This document shows positions 61,201-64,000 of a stretch of DNA of 64,000 nt, piece by piece; position 1 is the first letter of the stretch, and every line of letters begins with the position of its first letter. Source of the stretch: Sclerurus mexicanus (lineage: Eukaryota > Chordata > Aves > Passeriformes > Furnariidae); the NCBI GenBank assembly GCA_013396755.1, contig VWZF01007246.1, positions 1 to 64,000 on the forward strand. The letters are read 5' to 3'. A program made the position numbers and the translations under genes. The notes under the pieces are model-generated. The model did no database searches. It was not told the origin of the DNA and was given only the letters and a program-made list of their open reading frames with translations.

Positions 61201-64000
61201 GAAAATAGAAAGGAAAAAGAGATACAGAGAAGTGGGAATTTTGCCACATGATTATGACAAAGAAAAATAAGTGGCAAAACTGCCCAACATTTATTATCCT
61301 GGTACAAGTTATGCAAAGACTACAAGGAAAAGTAAAAGTTAGCTTCTCTACTCCCATGAGTGGGAGAGCTAAAGACTTGATGGTGACCTCGTGTGTTTGG
61401 TATTTGCTAAAAGTGTTAACAAGTGGATTAAGAGGTATAATGGAGTAGGTAGGGAAAGGATTACTGAAACCAGAGTGTAGGTGGCCTAGTAAAATAGTAA
61501 AATGTCTGCATGCTCTGTCTGTATTTAAATCAATAGTTTCTTTGCAACAAGGTTTTAAAAAGCAAAATGGAGTGCTGCTGGAAATCACCTCTCCAAATTC
61601 ATGTGAAGTACTGCAAGATTAGAAACCTTTAACTGGAATTAATAAGTGACAGTAGAATGGGGATTTATTGTATTTATATATATATACATATATATATTTA
61701 AGCTCTCACAAGTTGGAGTGTGTTTGTATTATTATAGCACCATATTGTGTATTAGAGAGAGGATATAATTGAGAGAGTGTGTAATAGAGTGTATAAACAT
61801 AGAGAGGATGGGTTTAGTATGTATATGTAGAGAATGTAGTGGGGGTAAGAAAAAGATAATCTTTTTCTTTTGTTTTTTTTGGTTGGTTGGTTGGGTTTTT
61901 TGTGCTTGTAAAGAATGTAATAGATATCACAGAGCTTGAATATTAATTCATTTCATTTTCTGCAGTACCACATATGCAAACTGTAACATCTGCACCTCCA
62001 TCGTCAATGGTAGCCACTCCCTGTTTCTGTAATCACTATGGAAAATTGGTAAAAATGGGTGAGAAACTATGTGAATTTTTTTTCTGCACCATTGATGTGG
62101 AAAGATGTACTGTTAGATAAAGGTGCTTCAGCAAGGGCTCATTCTGCCTGTTGCAGTCAGACATTAACAGAATAACTGTAATAACTGCAGCTTCAGAACT
62201 ACAACTCTTCCGTATTCAATAACTTTGTTCTGGTTTGAATATCCCTGGTGTAAGGCAGCTTATACCAGATGCTAATGTCAGCAGAGCCCTGAATCCCAAA
62301 CTCCTGAACAGATCCTGTAACTCACAGTAATACTGCAAAAACAGGGGAGGAAAGACTGTTCTTCATCTATTAGTAGCTCCTGATCCACCTACCTCCTGTT
62401 TTGTGTCTGTGAAGACCAGATGCACTCAGTGATGTACTGAGTATTTTCTCCTCTCATTTTTAACTCCTGCTAATGTACTCAAGAGCAGAATTTCAGATTA
62501 GCCACTTGTGGCCCTCCCTCAGCCTTTGCCATATGGATGAACTGAGCTCCATCTAGTCACTGAATTCAAAGTGCTGCAGACAGACAGTCAGACCAGAACA
62601 TGGCTGTGAGGTACAGGTAGACCCAGAGAGTTAAATGTAGGGCTGAGTATGTAGCTGATCTGCGATGCACAGGCTTTGGGAGTTAGAAGTTTCATATACA
62701 GTTGGGTACTAACACTTGGGTTTTGGTCTTCCAGGAGAAAATGTTTCTCTGCCACTGAATATATCAGGTCATTGTCCTCATTATATCTGCAGTAAATTGT
62801 GTCAGATTGAATTAATTTGGGCAGAGTGTCAAATTGCTCATACTGAGACCCTCAAGACCTGTGACCCAGCTTCTGAAACCTGCTCACCAGCACCTACTCC
62901 CAGTGCAACAAGCCAAGTTCCTGCTCCCACAAGGACTCCTGTGAGCGATTGTCTTGCACTCATTCCTCCCAGAAAGGTGAGAGACTTGGAAGAAGATGTG
63001 TTTCATCATTCATGATTCATGCACTGCCTGCAGCAAATATTTAGTGTTCTCCTCTGACACCGGTATCCATCATTACAGCAGGACTATAGGTGTGGTTGAA
63101 TTAGATGATTTAGAATTATACCAGAAACCCCCACTGAGAGAATAAGTTAAAGATTCTTCTGTTCACCTGAAACATCTAAATGATTGCATGTGAGCAGAAC
63201 TACCCAAGCTGAACAAAGAACAGGAAGTCTCATCTGACCATGTCCCATGACCAGAAGTGATCAGGACCTTAGTCCTGTACCGAAAGTAGATATCAAGGCT
63301 CTGTTGATTGCTATATGTTTCATATTGCCTGGTTTCTGCAGACAGAGTAGACAACAACTCTTGTCATGCTAGATAATTATAGATTGGGACACAGTCACTG
63401 TGTGTGATTTTAAAGGTTTTGTTACATGCCTCTCCTATGTTTTTTGGTTTTTGTTTGTTTTCCACCCATCAATAGTTTAATGAAACATGGAATTTTGGAC
63501 ACTGCCAGACTGCCACTTGCCTGGGAGAAGGAAACAATATCAAACTGTCCAGCATGACTTGCCCTCCTCAGCAACTGAAACTCTGTGTCAATGGTTTCCC
63601 GTTCACAAAACACTATGATGAAACTGGTTGCTGTGAAGTCTTTGAGTGTCAGTGTAAGTGGCAGAAGAATTCCTGAAATTTATACTACGTTATGTATCCA
63701 AGAAGGATAAGTCTATGTGGTCAATGTCTATATTATGTTCATATTAATTCAGTAAGATACAATGGAACAGAAATCCCATCTAAAATATCAGCTGCTAAAA
63801 TCAGATCAGAGTGTCCTTGCTAGGCTAATTTTTCTTTATGAAACTGGTTATTTTGCCTCTCACTGGAAACGAGTAAAAAAGTTAAAGCCAGCTTGTACTT
63901 CCAGAAAGCTCAGAAGCCAAACTTGAAGACTGTTGCTCTGTCTTCCAGGTATTTGCAGTGGATGGGGAAATGAGCATTACGTGACTTTTGATGGAACATA
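31202..64000 (+). CDS. MUC5B: Alpha-ovomucin (MUC5B-like gel-forming mucin), N-terminal two thirds (3' end outside window)
   Basis: Secreted oviduct glycoprotein giving thick egg white its gel. Join: 31202-31283, 32969-33224, 34700-34814, 36061-36148, 38003-38136, 38537-38762, 39554-39679, 40354-40471, 41693-41831, 42414-42515, 43561-43630, 43877-44014, 44717-44881, 45722-45816, 47319-47445, 50348-50600, 51570-51622, 52003-52103, 52386-52537, 54313-54451, 55176-55286, 56044-56223, 56625-56861, 58241-58397, 58606-58734, 59170-59254, 59460-59497, 60538-60693, 61966-62058, 62735-62976, 63476-63653, 63949-64000. The 4,337 bases give 1,445 complete codons with no stop, and all introns are GT-AG. 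The order is signal peptide, D1, D2, D', D3, short linker, start of D4. From memory the protein closely matches chicken alpha-ovomucin (UniProt MUC5B, about 2,100 residues). The largest introns are 47446-50347, 36149-38002 and 52538-54312; no other gene was seen in them. Confidence 0.93.
32969..38136 (+). CDS. MUC5B: Ovomucin VWD1 exons (E2-E5)
   Basis: Exons 32969-33224, 34700-34814, 36061-36148 and 38003-38136 code residues about 28-225. The domain opens SECATWGNFHFHTFDHVKF and closes with KICGLCGNYDG, which carries the CGLC motif typical of mucin and VWF D domains. N-terminal D1 and D2 act in covalent multimer assembly in the Golgi. Phases 2, 0, 1, 0 fit throughout. The intron 33225-34699 and the 1.9-kb intron 36149-38002 hold no recognised gene. 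Confidence 0.93.
38386..38441 (+). mobile_element. Short CR1 3'-end remnant
   Basis: About 56 bases reading GTTAGACTGGATAATCTCC, then GAGGTCCCTCCAACTTGAAT, match the CR1 3' end in the sense orientation. It lies in the intron between the VWD1 and C8-1 exons. It is an old, truncated copy with no coding capacity. Confidence 0.75.
38537..38762 (+). CDS. MUC5B: Ovomucin C8-1 exon
   Basis: 226 bp, phase 0 in, phase 1 out, residues about 226-300. A single exon holds the whole first C8 module: CKKLMSHFGNCPRVV, TCAEDMCNCAVNSS and CICSTLNQYSRDC. A long T-tract (about 16 T) directly precedes the AAACAG acceptor; its length may vary between individuals. Confidence 0.94.
39554..40471 (+). CDS. MUC5B: Ovomucin TIL1 and E1 exons (39554-39679, 40354-40471)
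   Basis: Residues about 301-381. The TIL module reads YQECPNNMEYMECGNSC, CTDGCFCPPGT and IPRDSCPC. The following short E module starts MFQGKVYSSGGTYS and CQNC. The joint is phase 1. The second exon ends in phase 2 at TG|GTACTG, a weak donor. The next exon completes Cys, and its reading (TCKGGHWSC) confirms the splice. Confidence 0.93.
41693..44881 (+). CDS. MUC5B: Ovomucin VWD2 exons (E9-E13)
   Basis: Exons 41693-41831, 42414-42515, 43561-43630, 43877-44014 and 44717-44881, residues about 381-586. The domain opens GSCHIDGGFHITTFDNKRF and passes RVQMKPVMQLSITVDHSF. It includes NRTSGLCGNFNNIQTDDF, where the first cysteine of CGLC is Ser-Gly-Leu-Cys, as I recall for other mucin D2 domains. The exon at 43877 ends at a non-consensus donor, G|GTGGGA. 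The exon at 44717 starts after an AAG acceptor that follows a C-rich tract. Confidence 0.92.
45722..47445 (+). CDS. MUC5B: Ovomucin C8-2 exons (45722-45816, 47319-47445)
   Basis: Residues about 587-660. The second C8 module reads FAQHWCALLSNTSSVFAACH, then KCMYDTCNAEKSEVALCS and YSRDCASAG, ending WRQGIC. The two exons join in phase 0 between Lys codons. The NTSS sequon is a potential N-glycan site. The following intron (47446-50347) is the largest in the gene at 2.9 kb, and I see nothing coding in it. Confidence 0.93.
50348..51622 (+). CDS. MUC5B: Ovomucin TIL2 and E2 exons (50348-50600, 51570-51622)
   Basis: Residues about 661-762. The TIL module reads DPSEECPETMVYNYSVKYC, EGCGCPEGTYLNEEE and TPDDCPCYYKG. 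The E module continues VQPGNSFQED and CKCIQGRLDCIGE. The first exon uses an AAG acceptor (TTTGCCAAG). It ends in phase 2 at TG|GTAAGC and is completed by the 53-bp exon. The YNYS and NQS sequons are potential N-glycan sites. Confidence 0.93.
52003..52537 (+). CDS. MUC5B: Ovomucin D' (TIL') exons (52003-52103, 52386-52537)
   Basis: Residues about 762-846. The TIL' module between D2 and D3 reads DCPAPMYYFNCSSAGPG, CQKSCKTQDMHC, then VTECVSGCMCPDG and PKDQCPC. Its E module is HGGHFYKPGET with VDCNTC completed in the next exon. The short intron (282 bases) contains an in-frame-looking extension that ends in a stop and is not coding. Confidence 0.93.
54313..56861 (+). CDS. MUC5B: Ovomucin VWD3 exons (E20-E23)
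   Basis: Exons 54313-54451, 55176-55286, 56044-56223 and 56625-56861, residues about 847-1069, all joined in phase 0. The domain opens GTCTVYGNGHYMSFDGEKF and reaches VCGLCGDFDGRSRNDF. The last exon runs into C8-3 (GQKHCSIIKSNLFEACHSK). D3 is the domain through which gel-forming mucins form N-terminal disulfide multimers. The 55176 exon has an AAG acceptor (TTTGAAG) and a GTTTGT donor, the weakest pair in the gene. Confidence 0.92.
57160..57668 (-). mobile_element. CR1 LINE fragment with ORF2 C-terminal coding sequence
   Basis: About 500 bases on the minus strand in the intron after exon E23. The + strand begins ATAGAGTCATAGAATAAGC and runs through GTTGGAAGGGACCCATCAAG, the reverse complement of the CR1 tail with its octamer-like repeats. 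The minus strand keeps an open frame (57658 to 57248, 136 codons) of CR1 ORF2 C-terminal type, with SYEEWLRSFGLLSLEKRRL, GDLIGVFNI and HWNRLPRGAV. It lacks the endonuclease and most of the reverse transcriptase, so it cannot move itself. Confidence 0.92.
58241..58397 (+). CDS. MUC5B: Ovomucin C8-3 exon
   Basis: 157 bp, phase 0 in, phase 1 out, residues about 1070-1121. It completes the third C8 module begun in E23: YYESCVSDFCGCDSVGDC, CFCTSVAAYSRSC and VCINWRTPAIC. Donor is C|GTAAGT. The coding frame stays open past the donor for about 90 bases, but the next exon gives the expected PVFCDYYNPP continuation. Confidence 0.94.
58606..59254 (+). CDS. MUC5B: Ovomucin TIL3 exons (58606-58734, 59170-59254)
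   Basis: Residues about 1122-1192. The third TIL reads FCDYYNPPDKHEWFYKPCG, PCLRTCRNPQGKCGN, then GCYPECSPDKPYFDEE and ECVSLLSC. Phases 1 and 2 fit at both ends (CATG|GTAGGT at the end). Confidence 0.92.
59460..62976 (+). CDS. MUC5B: Ovomucin D3-D4 linker exons (E27-E30)
   Basis: Exons 59460-59497 (38 bp), 60538-60693, 61966-62058 and 62735-62976, residues about 1192-1369. Cysteine-containing blocks (DPEEKLCTEDSRV, CLCCYNGKTYTLNET, GENVSLPLNISGHC) are separated by two short Pro/Ser/Thr stretches: TPSTPAQ with its continuation VTSAPPSSMVATP, and PAPTPSATSQVPAPTRTP. There is no long PTS exon, and no WXXW-type CYS domain was seen. From memory, this part differs from chicken ovomucin more than the D domains do. 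The exon starts rest on phase continuity and on matching cysteine blocks. Confidence 0.86.
61671..61700. repeat. TA-rich microsatellite
   Basis: An interrupted (TA)n tract of about 30 bases in the intron before the 61966 exon. It is followed from 61740 to 61845 by low-complexity GAGA/GTGT-rich sequence and by (GGTT)4 at 61881-61896. Confidence 0.85.
63476..63653 (+). CDS. MUC5B: Ovomucin pre-D4 exon
   Basis: 178 bp, phase 0 in, phase 1 out, residues about 1370-1428. It is the counterpart of the MUC2 exon at 9877-10051, with the same phases and cysteine spacing: HCQTATCLGEGNNIKL, TCPPQQLKLCVNGFP and DETGCCEVFECQC across the next joint. Acceptor CAATAG, donor T|GTAAGT. Confidence 0.94.
63949..64000 (+). 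CDS. MUC5B: Ovomucin VWD4 first exon (truncated by window end)
   Basis: Starts after TCTTCCAG with two bases completing Cys, then reads ICSGWGNEHYVTFDGT to the window end. It corresponds to the MUC2 exon starting at 10605 but has GNEH where MUC2 has GDPH. The rest of VWD4, C8, TIL, the C-type modules and the cystine knot should lie downstream. Confidence 0.93.

Overview
The window is vertebrate genomic DNA: small exons with GT-AG introns, and CR1 retroposon fragments typical of birds. It carries two neighbouring gel-forming mucin genes, both on the + strand. The second gene encodes a protein that, compared from memory, is very close to chicken alpha-ovomucin (UniProt name MUC5B) but not identical. 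A galliform bird other than the reference chicken is therefore the best guess for the source; this is inference.

1-20,594: 3' part of MUC2. The window opens on the last three bases of a Pro/Thr/Ser (PTS) exon. Five more short PTS exons of 180-228 bp follow, embedded in near-identical introns, so whole exon-intron units were tandemly duplicated (1-6,786). One 875-bp PTS exon follows (7,851-8,725). Then come the conserved C-terminal exons: a cysteine-rich pre-D4 exon, VWD4 with an intact GDPH motif, C8, TIL, von Willebrand C-type modules and the C-terminal cystine knot. The stop codon is at 20,592-20,594 and a likely poly(A) signal at 20,820. All exon phases join to one open frame of about 1,415 residues.

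20,841-31,128: about 10.3 kb of intergenic sequence in which I recognise no gene. It ends at a TATA box (31,129).

31,202-64,000 (continues beyond the window): alpha-ovomucin/MUC5B-like gene. Thirty-two coding exons join in one frame of 1,445 complete codons: signal peptide, VWD1-C8-TIL, VWD2-C8-TIL, TIL', VWD3-C8-TIL, a short cysteine-containing linker with only brief Pro/Ser/Thr stretches, the pre-D4 exon and the first 17 codons of VWD4. The long PTS array that MUC2 has at this place is absent, as known for alpha-ovomucin.

Both products are secreted polymeric glycoproteins. The N-terminal D domains form disulfide multimers and the C-terminal cystine knot forms dimers. MUC2 is the intestinal mucus gel former; alpha-ovomucin contributes the gel of thick egg white. 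The most notable observations are the exon-unit array with a scar where one PTS exon was deleted, the GDPH (MUC2) versus GNEH (ovomucin) difference in VWD4, a tiny upstream ORF overlapping the ovomucin start codon, and the almost PTS-free D3-D4 junction. No unknown system was found beyond these mucin genes.
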